This document shows positions 51,885 to 61,052 of a DNA stretch of 64,000 nt, piece by piece. Position 1 is the first letter of the stretch. Each line of letters opens with the position of its first letter. Both the position numbers and the translations under genes were made by a program. The notes under the pieces were generated by a model. The model was not told where the DNA came from. It worked only from the letters and a program-made list of their open reading frames with translations, and ran no database searches. Source of the stretch: Symsagittifera roscoffensis (taxonomy: Eukaryota > Xenacoelomorpha > Acoela > Convolutidae); NCBI RefSeq assembly GCF_963678635.1, contig NC_087063.1, positions 58,040,759-58,104,758 of the forward strand, in the 5' to 3' direction.

Positions 51885-53280
51885 TTAAATATTCTGAATT
51901 TTGTCGATTGAAGCGATTACAAATTCATCGTCGTAATGAGAAGGTGGGAGGGCTTTGCCCGAAGGTAAACTAGATAAAAGATCAGTAAAACCCATATAGT
52001 TTCCTGGGATATGAGAAATTTTAAAATTAAAAGGTAAAAATATGTTTACCAAACGGGTCAATCGGCTATGCATCGTCTTATTTCCGTGGTTTGTCGAAAG
52101 TGCACAGAGTAAGGCTGTGTGGTCCGTAACGATTTCGAATTCTGCACCGTAAAGGTAACTTCTCAAATGTTCTGAGGCTCACACCACACCCATTAAATCT
52201 AGTTCGTAAGTAGAGTACTTCATTTCAAAGTTATTTAAGAACCTTGAGGCGAAAGTAATTGTTTTTCACTGGCCCCCTTGTAATTGTTCTAGAGTTGTGC
52301 CTATTCCGCTATGCGAAGCATCCGTTTTTAACCTGGTTTTTTCTTTTATATCGAAGTGGCTGTTTTTTGTGATATATACGATTTCGGACTTTAGTTTTTC
52401 AAAGGCTGAGGAATGAACATTATCCCTTTTATAAATGGATTTTTTGTTCAACAGGGGACGTAGTGGGGAACTTAAAGCTGATAAATTCGGGACGAATTTC
52501 ACATACTGATTTATCGAGCCGAAAAACTATCGCAATTCCGAAGTATTCTTGGGGATTGGTAAGTTCTTGATGGCATCTGCTTTACCGACCAACAGTCGTA
52601 CTCCCTCACCTGAGATTTTGAAGCCTTTAGCCATTCTATTTCAGTTTTGAAAATTGCACATTTCCACCACTTCAACGCCACATTGTTGCTGTCCAGAATT
52701 GTTAAGATTTTATAGACTATTGCTTTATGTTCCTCCAGGGACCCCTTCGATGCTACCAGAATGTCGTCTATAAAACTGTTTATGAACGCAATGTTCTTTA
52801 AAAATGAGCCATGACCCGTTGGAGTTCATTGGACATGTCACCCGGTCCATAAAAACCAGTTAAAAATTTTCCGTTGTTTCACCGCCAACTATATTAAAAT
52901 TACACAGTTTTTTTTACTGTTTTTTTTGCACAATTTACGTTTACTATAAGCGTTTTTCAGATCTAAGTCGCTGAACCAAACTTGTCCATTGGTTTTTTCT
53001 GAAATTTTGAGAGCCACGTTTTCTATGAGTTCATGAATATTTGGCATTTGTTATATGTTTTTTTTTAAATAAAACTGGTTGTTTAATAATTAAGAACCTA
53101 ATGCCAATTTATTCGAGCCGTCTTTCTTCCGGGTAAAATCAACCGCGCTGACAGTACAATCTTCGTCACTTTTTGAAGTTTTACTATGTGACCTTCGGTC
53201 TCCATTCTTTTCAGTTTTTCATTTAACCCCGCAAGTAAGTGAAGAGGAACTCTTTTGCCTTTACCGGTTTAAGCGTTGAG
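51885..53280 (-). pseudogene. RT and RNase H of the Ty3-like element
   Basis: RT is fragmentary between 53200 and 52500. The box reads NSFIDDILVASKGSLEEHKA with FIDD at 52763-52774, both Asp residues present. 52266-52502 gives SSPLRPLLNKKSIYKRD and KTRLKTDASHSGIGTTLEQL (first RNase H Asp). 51885-52166 gives RSYLYGAEFEIVTDHTALLC and FKISHIPGNYMGFTDLLSSL, the second Asp and the C-terminal I-x-G-x-x-N-x-x-D-x-L-S signature. Typical Ty3/Gypsy order, multiple stops. Confidence 0.8.
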
Positions 53281-53853
53281 TGAAAGTGTGTTACTTTGTG
53301 GTCAATAGGATTTTTACCCACTCTAGTGAATAGTTCTTTAAACTCGCTAAAATTTTTGTCGTTCGATGAATTCAGTTTTATACACTTACACCCAAATGGT
53401 GGTTGGTTGACCATGCAGTTTGGCTGGGGGAATTTCTTCTGTTTCACTTCGATGCCTAACATAGAAAAGTTGTCATTCCCGAGAAAGTTGCGTTCATGGC
53501 CTCCAGTTATAAAGATTGGAGTCTCTTCGCTGATCCACCAGTTGGATTGTGTCCTAACGATGATCTTTCCTAAGATGTTGACAGTGTCGTCAGTGAAACC
53601 ACGATACAAGTCTTTAATCCGTTTTTGAACTGGGTAGATTTCCAGATTGGGGTATCTTTTTTTGAGCTTGTGCAACACGTTTTATTCCAAAAAGCTTACA
53701 CGGGATATTCATGTTTACGATCATCTCCCATCCCCAGCCTATGTTTAGCAGTTTCTTGGTTTCCAGCCCGTTTTCATCATAAATCATTCTCACGCTAAGT
53801 ACTGAGAAGTCGTCGACATCGCTCTGCCCGTATTCGTACCAGGCATTTATCAC
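53223..53853 (-). pseudogene. Protease and RT N-terminus of the Ty3-like element
   Basis: 53614-53853 contains ETKKLLNIGWGWEMIVNMNI; the D-T-G active site is expected at NIG, so Asp and Thr are lost. 53223-53678 continues with IFITGGHERNFLGNDNFSML, the protease C-terminal part (L-G-x-D-x-x). The RT fingers follow: FKELFTRVGKNPIDHKVTHF and STLKPVKAKEF. Two overlapping frames meet near 53650. Confidence 0.6.
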
Positions 53854-53865
53854 ATTGCAAGATTC

Positions 53866-54915
53866 TTGATTTTCGCCTCACGAGCTTTCCGGAGAGACGT
53901 ATGTACTATTCTCAGTATTTACATAGTTATCATTGACAGTTTTTACAGTGGGTCGTTTGTTACGAGATTTATATATTATGGCGAAGTTTCCTTTGTAATT
54001 ACAATTTTTACATGTTATATCCTTTGCTGGGCATACGTTCAGGTGTCTTCTCGTAAATGGGTTCCCACATTTCATGCAAGCGGTTCTTCTTTCTATGTTG
54101 AGACTTGGTTCCTTCTTGATCTGACTGTGATTGTTAAAAGATTTAAAAGTTTGCCCATTGCTCGACGATCGTGCCATTTTGGTCAGTTTTTTGTGGTTAA
54201 AATCTCTTTTTTCATCGATCAAGGCCTGGTTGAGTGCTTCTCTTGGACTTATCGTGACTGATAGAAGTTTCCTTTGGGTGTATGTGTTTCTCAGTTTACA
54301 AATGAAAACATATCTTATTCATTCGGCTTTCGTCGGTCTCTCTTATGTTACAAATACTCACCGAGTCCGTTAGTGCTCCCCAGAACTGTTCATATGATTC
54401 CCGAGCTTTCTGTTTGCGGTTTAGTAATTTATACCTCTCGAACGTTGTGTTAGGCGGTTGTGTTAGGCTGCGTCAAGTAACGTCCAGAACTCTGCGAACG
54501 AGAACGCTAAAATCTTGCCCCTTGGGTTCTTTTGAGTGAAGACCCTTTTTTCTTTGCTCCCTTGAGCTAAAAATAAGATTGGACGCAGTTTCTTATCCGC
54601 TTCCGTCCGTCTCATTCCGTTGAATTTTCTTTTCTCTTAATTGATCAGCTTTTCCTCGGCTGCTTCGTATTGTTTCATTGCGTTCTCATTGCTCGTCTCT
54701 CTTCTGGCTCTGTCCATGTCCGATTCGGTTCTTGTTACTTGTTTCAAGATGAGGATTTGCGTTTTTGGTACTTCCGGTCTGTTTAGGCTCTCTATGTCCA
54801 AAGTTTTTTTGCAATTATCGCCAATTGAAATTGGTCGCTCCATTGGGTCCAGGAATGGGGTGGCTCTAGAGTGTGGTTTGGCCAGAAGGGGGGATTCCAC
54901 ACACGTTCGAATCAT
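53866..54915 (-). pseudogene. Gag of the Ty3-like element
   Basis: The N-terminal piece 54637-54915 (charged helix ESDMDRARRETSNENAMKQY) directly follows the primer-binding site. Nucleocapsid is at 53878-54222: CMKCGNPFTRRHLNVCPAKD and ITCKNCNYKGNFAIIYKS, two CCHC-type knuckles in tandem, the second having lost its His and last Cys (N and Y). The middle (54225-54636) is frameshifted, with no clear capsid motif. Confidence 0.65.
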
Positions 54916-54916
54916 T

Positions 54917-54927
54917 AGACTGCGCCA
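54917..54927 (-). other. Primer-binding site, tRNA-Ser type
   Basis: On the minus strand TGGCGCAGTCT directly follows the 5' LTR end TTTATTA. It is complementary to a tRNA ending AGACTGCGCCA, as for the serine tRNA primer of 17.6/297-type elements (established for that group). Confidence 0.75.
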
Positions 54928-55146
54928 TAATAAAGTGTTCTGTTAATCTACGACTTATGTACAACTAATGTACAAAGTACTTAAAAAGATAAAACAGATA
55001 AAAAATAGAGTGTGTGAATTTAAAACGTTCTAAAACTAATACTGAACGTACACTTTACGATCGACCGATAGTCGTATCGAACAAGATTAACCGGTATTTA
55101 ATTAATACCGAAGGTAGTTTAGAACAGCTAAAAACAAATTAAAACA
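54928..55146 (-). repeat. 5' LTR of the Ty3-like element
   Basis: Direct repeat of 48674-48886. It contains the palindrome CCGGTATTTAATTAATACCG. The outer boundary is set by the ACCTT duplication. Confidence 0.8.
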
Positions 55147-55330
55147 ACCTTGAAAGGCAGTCGGAACATTCGGGGCTTCGCCCTGATACGAGCAGTCTTG
55201 TTGTTTTTTTTAATTTTGTTTAATCTGTCTATAATGTTTAAATGAATCTCCTGCGCTTCTGTCTTTCTCAATCTCACGTTTTGATTACTGATAATTGTTG
55301 TAATCTTTAAAGGGCTCAAGAACTGATAGT
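55147..55330. repeat. Repeat R core, right part, after TSD
   Basis: ACCTTGAAAGGCAGTCGGAA and CGGGGCTTCGCCCTGATACG match 45557-45597 closely, so the Ty3-like element lies inside an R copy. 55147-55151 is the right TSD copy. Confidence 0.65.
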
Positions 55331-55511
55331 CGCCCACCATTTTTTTTAAAAATTAATTTAAGCGAGTAAATACGAGGTTTTTGTTTTTCCAGAGACAGAT
55401 AGGAATTCGTTTTCTATAAAAATCCACTGATAAACAATTTTAACGTTGGCGCGGAATCCACAACCTCTAATAGCTATTAGTTAAATATTCAGTCAGTTAT
55501 AGGCAAAAAAT

Positions 55512-55748
55512 CTAATAAATTGGGTTCTCTAGAAATCCGCTGCTCAACGGTTTGACAATTTTGCACTTTAACCTAAATTCTGATTTTATCAAGTCTTTCA
55601 AATCGGAATCTCTGAACAGAACTGCTGAGCAAAAGGAGAGGAACTCTTCGTTAAAACAGTCGGGACAAATTATCAAAACACTTGTTTTCTGATTTATGTA
55701 CTCGATCTTTTTAACTAACCGCTTAGCTACGCAATCCCATTCAGACAA
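55512..55748 (-). CDS. Unrecognised 78-aa ORF
   Basis: MSEWDCVAKRLVKKIEYINQ, VLIICPDCFNEEFLSFCSAV, FRDSDLKDLIKSEFRLKCKI and a stop near 55512; open upstream to a TAA at about 55780. Balanced composition and a C-P-D-C pair suggest real coding history. No family recognised and no upstream exon found. Confidence 0.35.
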   Translation of the reverse strand: MSEWDCVAKRLVKKIEYINQKTSVLIICPDCFNEEFLSFCSAVLFRDSDLKDLIKSEFRLKCKIVKPLSSGFLENPIY

Positions 55749-55849
55749 ACAAAGAACGTGTACAGTTTTCAGGGCGAGCAGTATTTAGGAGGCTTTTTTT
55801 GTTATCATGCTTTTTCATGCACAAAAAAAACGAATTTTAATCTTTTTAG

Positions 55850-55961
55850 TTTGCTGGGTGAAATCAGCGAGGAATTTGTGCGCAACTTCAAATACGAGAA
55901 AGACTTGAAGAACATCTCTAGGTTGGAGACACAGGCCGAAGATATTCTAAACAGAATCAAG
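55850..55961 (+). CDS. Probable isolated coding exon of a host gene
   Basis: A pyrimidine-rich acceptor (TTTTAATCTTTTTAG ending 55849) and a donor (AAG followed by GTAGGG at 55962) enclose 112 bases with one open frame: LLGEISEEFVRNFKYEKDLK, then NISRLETQAEDILNRIK. Base use differs from the AT-rich flanks, and the predicted peptide is a charged helix. In the same frame a stop occurs after the donor. The gene is not recognised, and no partner exons were found in the window; its introns may be filled by the surrounding transposons. Confidence 0.45.
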
Positions 55962-56416
55962 GTAGGGAGGAATAGCTAGTTCCGATTGTAGCCACTGAGC
56001 AAGCCTTTGTTCAATTCTGAAGAACAGGCGAAAATTTACAGAAAACTTTCAAAAAATTACACACGAAGAAATTCAGATTTTTAGATTTTTCTATGCATTA
56101 TAGTTGTCAAAACTAATACATGAACTATATTCAAAATGACCACCTAGTGTAACATATCACCGATATTAAATCCAGACATGTTATCATCGTTGAGCTGTTT
56201 GAGTACCTCTGGAAATTCACAAAAAGCGTTAATCACCATTGGAGGAAACGTAGAAAGTTACAAAGGAAGAAATACAGATTTTAAATGAAAACTAAACATG
56301 TGTTGCAATTGAGTAATTACTACTCAGGATGACTGGCTGCTACTCAGGATCGAGCAATATGAACATAAGTTTCACAGCTGAGAGCCGGTAAAAGAACCGA
56401 AGCTAAATATTGCAAG

Positions 56417-56488
56417 GCAAGTGGTTGTATCCCAAAAATGTATTAAAAGACAGGTCTTTAAAGATGGTATTGGGATACTGCCACTTGC
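56417..56488 (+). ncRNA. Strong short hairpin (candidate small-RNA precursor)
   Basis: GCAAGTGG-TT-GTATCCCAA (56417-56435) pairs with TTGGGATAC-TG-CCACTTGC (56470-56488): 17 perfect pairs around one 2-nt internal loop. An inner stem AAAGAC/GTCTTT lies in the 34-base loop. Size and shape suit a pre-miRNA-like hairpin, but it could equally be a small MITE remnant. Confidence 0.35.
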
Positions 56489-56559
56489 TTTTCCCTATCT
56501 AATGGCTTCTCCAGTTGGAAGAGCTCGACATTACAATACCTGAATTTGAGTTTTTACCG

Positions 56560-57456
56560 CCCGGGTCGAGATCCCGCTCAAAAACCGCTCAAGATATGGG
56601 CGGTTTGAGCGGTTTTCCAGCAAGATTTGGAAAAACCGCTCAAACCGCGCAAATCTTGCCTAAGAAACCGCTCAAAAACCGCTCATTTCTTGCGGTGATT
56701 TTTGAACGGTTTTTCAAGCAATATTTGAGCGGTTTTTGAGCCGTCTTATAAAGAAAACCGATTAAAACCAATAAAAAGGCCTGGAAAGGTAATGTGACGC
56801 TAAGATGCAGTTGAAATACTTCCCGGGTTGACCTCCCTAAACCGAAAATGCTCATCTTACATTTCCCCACACCGAAAATGCTTATCTTACAACTTCCTGC
56901 ATCAAAAATATTGAAAAATGCTAATCAAACAACTTTCATATAATTTCAAAAAAAAACATTGAAAAAAGATTCAATACAGTTTCTCCGGTTATTTGAACCA
57001 AATAAAACAGTCTGGTAATGAAAAATAACTACGTTTATTTTTAAAAAAAAATGGTTATCCTACAGTTTCTATATATGAAAATTGTATGATAACCCTTTTT
57101 TCATGAAAGTAAGATTTTCAGAAACTTGTTAAAACTTGTTTATAAACAAACTTAACTTATTTAAGAGTGCTTTTGCTCAATTTAAAGCAAATTGCTCATC
57201 AAAAACGAAAATTTAGTTTGAGGATAATAAAATGGTTATCATACAATTTCCATTTATAAAAATTGTATGATAACCATTTTTTCATAGAAGGCAAGATGTT
57301 CAGAAACATGTTAAATCTTGTTTTTAATCAAATTTAAAGTAATTAACAGTGCTCAATCCGCGCATTTTGAAGCAAGATTTTGAGCGTAATTGTCTAAAAA
57401 AAACGCTCAAACCGCTCAAATCTTGCTTCAAATTAGGTGAAAAATCTCGACTCGGG
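56560..57456. mobile_element. GAGCGGTTT foldback element, copy 2
   Basis: The left end CCCGGGTCGAGATCCCGCTC and about 190 bases of GAGCGGTTT array match copy 1; the right 100 bases (CATTTTGAAGCAAGATTTTG, then GTGAAAAATCTCGACTCGGG) also match. CG lies directly outside both ends, a candidate 2-bp TSD. The interior differs from copy 1: it has a CCCGGGTTGACCTCC block at 56822 and two palindromic ATACAATTTCC hairpins, and no tRNA. Confidence 0.7.
57043..57285. repeat. Palindromic ATACAATTTCC repeats, loci 3 and 4
   Basis: Hairpin 57043-57069/57077-57101 and hairpin 57229-57251/57259-57282 (AATGGTTATCATACAATTTC paired with AAATTGTATGATAACCATTT). Each is followed by related TTTTCATRRAAG-type sequence, so the pair forms a direct repeat of about 185 bases. 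Confidence 0.75.
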
Positions 57457-57457
57457 C

Positions 57458-58172
57458 GTATTAAAACTCCAGTTAAGTAAGATTTTTAAGCTTTCAGTGA
57501 GGAACAGAGCAAAAATGCGTCAATCAATGAGTTTTTGGATTGCATCTATGCGAGATTTTAATGGAGTTATAGTGTTTCTTTCTATAATATGTCCAAGGAA
57601 TTTTACTCGTGTTAGAAAAAAGTGTGAATCATCTGGAGCTGCTTTCATTTTTTCTTGTAGTAATATTTGATGATTTTTTCTAAGACAGTAAAGATTTCGT
57701 CTTTTGTTTGTGATTGCATAAAAACATCGTCTAAATACGTGATTGCAATTTATTGAGTATTAGTGGTCTGAAAATTTTACTCTTAAATGCTGAAAATGCT
57801 GCTGGTCCTAAAGAAATTCCATAGAATAATCTGTTGAATTCGTATTGTTGATTTCCAATAACGAATTGTGTTAATCGACTTGGTTGTTCATCTAGCGGCA
57901 TTTGATTAAATGCACTATTCATATCTGCTGTTGTGAAATATTTACCGTTTATTTTTGTGAAAATTACTTGTATTGGTTCGATAGGCCAAAATACATTTAG
58001 ATTCATCAATTAGTGAATTGAGGTATCTTGCATCTAGAACTATTTTTAATGAGTCTCCTTTTGCCACGATGATAACGGGGTTTTTGAAGGGGTTACCTTT
58101 TGGCTGTTCTTCTGTATTTACTGGAGAGATGATTTCATACTGTTCAAGTAACCGGTTAACTTTGTTCTGCAA
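57458..58172 (-). pseudogene. RT of a third Ty3-like element
   Basis: 57942-58172: RLLEQYEIISPVNTEEQPKG, NPVIIVAKGDSLKIVLDARY. 57731-58009: KYFTTADMNSAFNQMPLDEQ (first catalytic Asp in T-A-D-M), TQFVIGNQQYEFNRLFYGIS, GPAAFSAFKSKIF. ITYLDDVFMQSQTKDEIFTV with YLDD at 57726-57737 follows in another frame, intact. The reading fades at 57456, where foldback copy 2 ends, so the rest of pol was probably interrupted or lost there. Confidence 0.8.
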
Positions 58173-58703
58173 GTGATTTGGGATTTTTCATGCTCGTTGC
58201 TTTTCGAAAACTGCGTCAGGTTTTAGGGCTAAATGTAATGGTGAGTTTACTTTTCCAACATCAAATTTTGATGTTGCGTAAACTTTTGTGCATTTTAATA
58301 ATAAGTCAGCTAATTGTTTGAATTCTTCTTGTGTTATCTGAGAGTGTTGAAAAATTAAACAATGTTAGGAATTTTTGTTGTTCTTCCGTGTATTTTGATA
58401 TTTGAAATGTTGGTCTAAAATAGGGTGTTTTTTATCTAATAGTTGTAAAATGCTTTTTACTCTATACGCTGTTTTTTTGTGGGAGAAATTGTTGCGTTAG
58501 TTTCACAATAACCTAAAAGTCCTAGAGGTTGAGTTTTTCATGTGTTTGTTAGATGAAATTGTTACCCAGAGAAATTTATGAATTGGTCTGAATTCAAGGT
58601 CAGACATAAAGAGAAATTTTTTTTTAACCTTTATCATATTGGTGAACTTGTTTGATTGAGAAGTTATACACATTCCTTATAAAGAAAAATGGTGGTTGTT
58701 TGT
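58173..58703 (-). other. Decayed segment between protease and RT of the third Ty3-like element
   Basis: No ORF above 60 codons; expected to be the RT N-terminal linker. AT-rich with many stops. Confidence 0.4.
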
Positions 58704-59094
58704 TTATTTTAAAAAAAATTTCAAAGCTGTGTTTTTCATTCTTGTAAATTTATCTTTTATTTGAATTCCACTATTTAAGATATTTATTATTGGCATATAA
58801 TTAGTAATAAATGGTATTCCAATAATATTTTGTTTTATATCAGTGATGTGGAAAGTTTGCCTAAATGTTTTGCTCATGAGTTTGATTTGTCCCATTGTTC
58901 GAGTGGGAACAAGGAAAAGTTGGATTTTTCCATAATTTGTTAAGGTTGATCCATGTGCGGTTGCTAGTCTGCTTGTTGTTTTGAAGGGTTTTAGTTTTGG
59001 CTGTAGAATTTTTATTCCAAGTGGGAATGTTGATGAAATTTGATTCTGCTCTGGAATCTATCAAAAAATCTATTTCAAGGTCTGGTGTTTGCAA
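58704..59094 (-). pseudogene. Protease of the third Ty3-like element
   Basis: 58861-59094 has LEIDFLIDSRAESNFINIPT; the D-S-G-A active site reads D-S-R-A, with Asp kept and Gly lost. 58704-58895 continues FRQTFHITDIKQNIIGIPFI, where I-I-G-x-x-F is the C-terminal protease signature. It sits between the CCHC knuckle and RT. Confidence 0.65.
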
Positions 59095-59195
59095 TTGTTT
59101 GGATTTCGGACTTTCTAAAAGAAGTGGGATTGTCCATATTTTTTCCTTTTGTACCTATGTTCGTTAGGTATGTTTTGATAAATCTTATTTGTGCT

Positions 59196-60370
59196 TTAGC
59201 ATTCTGTGGGTTTTTGTTCTGTTATTTCTTCTACTATTTTTTCAATTTTTTCCTTTGTTGTCTTATTGGATATAGGTCTTGTATAATAACTTAAAACAAG
59301 TTGATCATGGTTTTGGTATATATGAGAATATATCGGTAGTTCATATTTAATAGGTTCATAGTCAATTTCAACATTTATCATATTAATTCAAACTGTGTTT
59401 TCTGTGTCACTTTCGCTATCTGTGGATTCGCAATTGAAGTGGGGTCGTCTGGTTGAGTTTGTGCAGTTGATTTGTACCTGATTTATTTGTCTTTGATGTT
59501 TAGGTGTACTACTCCTATAAATTTGTTGTGAATTTTGATAACGTGTTTTAATCCCATGTGGTGACTGAAAGTAGTTCTTTTGTCTGTTGTTATAGCTTGA
59601 AATTCTGTTCTGGGAACTGTCGTGTGATCTTTTTTTTATAATTGTTATATTTTGATATCTAGGGTTTCGATTGTATGAGTAGTTTCTATTCCGATCGTTG
59701 GAATAATTTCTATATCGATTGTATGAAGAGTTTCTAGATCGATTATTTGAATAATTTAAAATTCTAGAAAGAATTTGAATGGGAACTGGCATCAAACGAA
59801 ATTGCAGGTTGGTTTGAATTTGATCTTGAAAAATTATTTCGATTTTGACTATTTCGACTATGTCATCGACTATATCTGTTTTGTGAGAAATTTCGTGAAT
59901 TTCTTTGGTATGGTGATTGACCTCTATAATTCGTATTATAGGGTGATTGTTGTCTAGAGTAATTGGAGTAATTTGGAAGTGGTTTTCATGAATTATTTCT
60001 ACTATGAATGTTTTTGTTGGGTAAATTTTGATCTTTCTTCATGTATTGGTGAAATGATTTGTTAGGTTTTCTGAATTTTGTGGTTTATTTTTGTTATCTT
60101 ATTGTTTTTGTCTGCATTCAGCAAGGCTGTGTCCGTATCGTCGACAATAATCGCACCATTTTTTGAATGATTGTTTGCCTTTAAATTTGGGTTTTTCTCG
60201 TAAATATTCAAAATTTCAGTAATTTTTTTGGATAATTCTGTATCAGAGTTGTTGATATTGTTTATATGTGAAGTAGTAATTTGAAATATGCTCGCTCTAA
60301 TATCCAAAAATGTATAAAACGGTTCGGCAAATAATTGTTTTATTTCGTAGTATTCTCGGCAATACATTCA
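59196..60370 (-). pseudogene. Gag C-terminus and Asn/Arg/Tyr-rich region of the third Ty3-like element
   Basis: At about 60105-60160 one frame reads KWCDYCRRYGHSLAECRQK, a full C-x2-C-x4-H-x4-C knuckle. The 60062-60367 frame (DIRASIFQITTSHINNINNS) precedes it in a different frame. 59388-59795 is a low-complexity region with repeats of R-N-Y-S and Y-N-R (NRYRNYSNDRNRNYSYNRN), plausibly nucleic-acid binding. 59196-59381 ends it. The start of gag, capsid and the 5' LTR are not identified; the BEL LTR lies directly beyond 60400. Confidence 0.55.
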
Positions 60371-60399
60371 TTCATCGTCATTAATTTAAAAGCCAACAT

Positions 60400-60740
60400 T
60401 TCACACAACTCACTTTCATAATTTACCAATCCACAGTTTCAATAAACAAATTGGTGCAAGCTAGCCACAAGAACCGGTCGGTAATATCCTTGAGACAAAT
60501 TGCTCTTTTTGGCGGTCAGCCTTTATCAAGGCTGAACCGAATTAGAACCAAAAAACAGCTAAAATAGGATATAACCCCCGTTTTTAGTATATTAATACAT
60601 GGGCAGGTGGGGGACTCGAACCTATATCAACTGTTATGTTACGTTACTTTGTCTAAGTCCGCTTGGCCAACTGTGCTTATTTTATATACATCTATACTCT
60701 TGTTTCATATGCATCTATACTCTACATTTGCATTGCAACA
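60400..60740 (-). repeat. 3' LTR of a BEL/Pao element (end not fixed)
   Basis: On the minus strand a G10 polypurine tract (AGGGGGGGGGGAAGGA, 60741-60756) is followed by TGTTGCAATGC, the expected TG start. TATATAAAATA, a TATA-like box, lies at about 60679-60689. The far end cannot be placed because the 5' LTR lies outside the window; 60400 is a rough limit. Confidence 0.6.
60601..60677 (-). promoter_or_regulatory. tRNA-like segment with Pol III A and B boxes inside the BEL LTR
   Basis: On the minus strand TGGCCAAGCGG (A box, exact to T-R-G-C-N-N-A-G-Y-G-G) is followed about 40 bases later by GGTTCGAGTCC (B box, exact to G-G-T-T-C-G-A-N-T-C-C). The 3' part ACCTGCCC looks like a tRNA acceptor strand, but its 5' partner has diverged and the T-stem does not pair, so it is not a functional tRNA. 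It could be a SINE head or captured tRNA fragment. Confidence 0.6.
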
Positions 60741-61052
60741 TCCTTCCCCCCCCCCTGAAGAAGGAAGAACCGGAGCGAGCTTAACGGTCGGCCGCGTGAC
60801 TTCACGGGTTGTGGTCCTGACAAGGGCGGATCGGGCGCAACCGTCCTGTCCGTAGTTTAGCTTGGCGATTCGGGCGAGAGGGTAGTAACCACGCGGACTA
60901 TCGGGCTCAATCGTCCACACGAGATCGCCTGTTTTAAGAGTGAAGTCAGAATGAGTGTGCCACTTGACACGCTTATTCAGCGAGGGAACATATTCTCGAA
61001 GCCAACGAGACCAAATCGCGTTAGCATATGACTGCGCTCGCACGTACCTTTT
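60705..61052 (-). pseudogene. DUF5641-like C-terminus of the BEL polyprotein
   Basis: KRYVRAQSYANAIWSRWLRE, then TLKTGDLVWTIEPDSPRGYY, PLARIAKLNYGQDG and TTTREVTRPTVKLAPVLP. This is the SH3-like tail (G-D-L-V, P-R-x-x-x-P-L-A-R-I, R-P-x-x-K-L-x-P-L) that follows integrase in BEL/Pao elements. It is in the same frame as the integrase, from which it is separated by a single TAG (61053-61055). It ends inside the LTR at 60705. Confidence 0.8.

Larger units (their letters stand above)
48674..55146 (-). mobile_element. Ty3-like LTR retrotransposon, structurally complete, coding broken
   Basis: 6.5-kb element on the minus strand: 5' LTR at high coordinates, primer-binding site, gag, protease, RT, RNase H, integrase, C-terminal region, 3' LTR. 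The ACCTT TSD and the continuation of repeat R on the right side mark an insertion into R. The two LTRs differ at roughly one base in eight by eye, so the insertion is old. The primer-binding site is of the kind used by the 17.6/297-type Gypsy group. Confidence 0.85.

Noticed and set aside
60601-60677. Functional tRNA gene in the BEL LTR
   Set aside because: A and B boxes match, but the acceptor and T stems do not pair.
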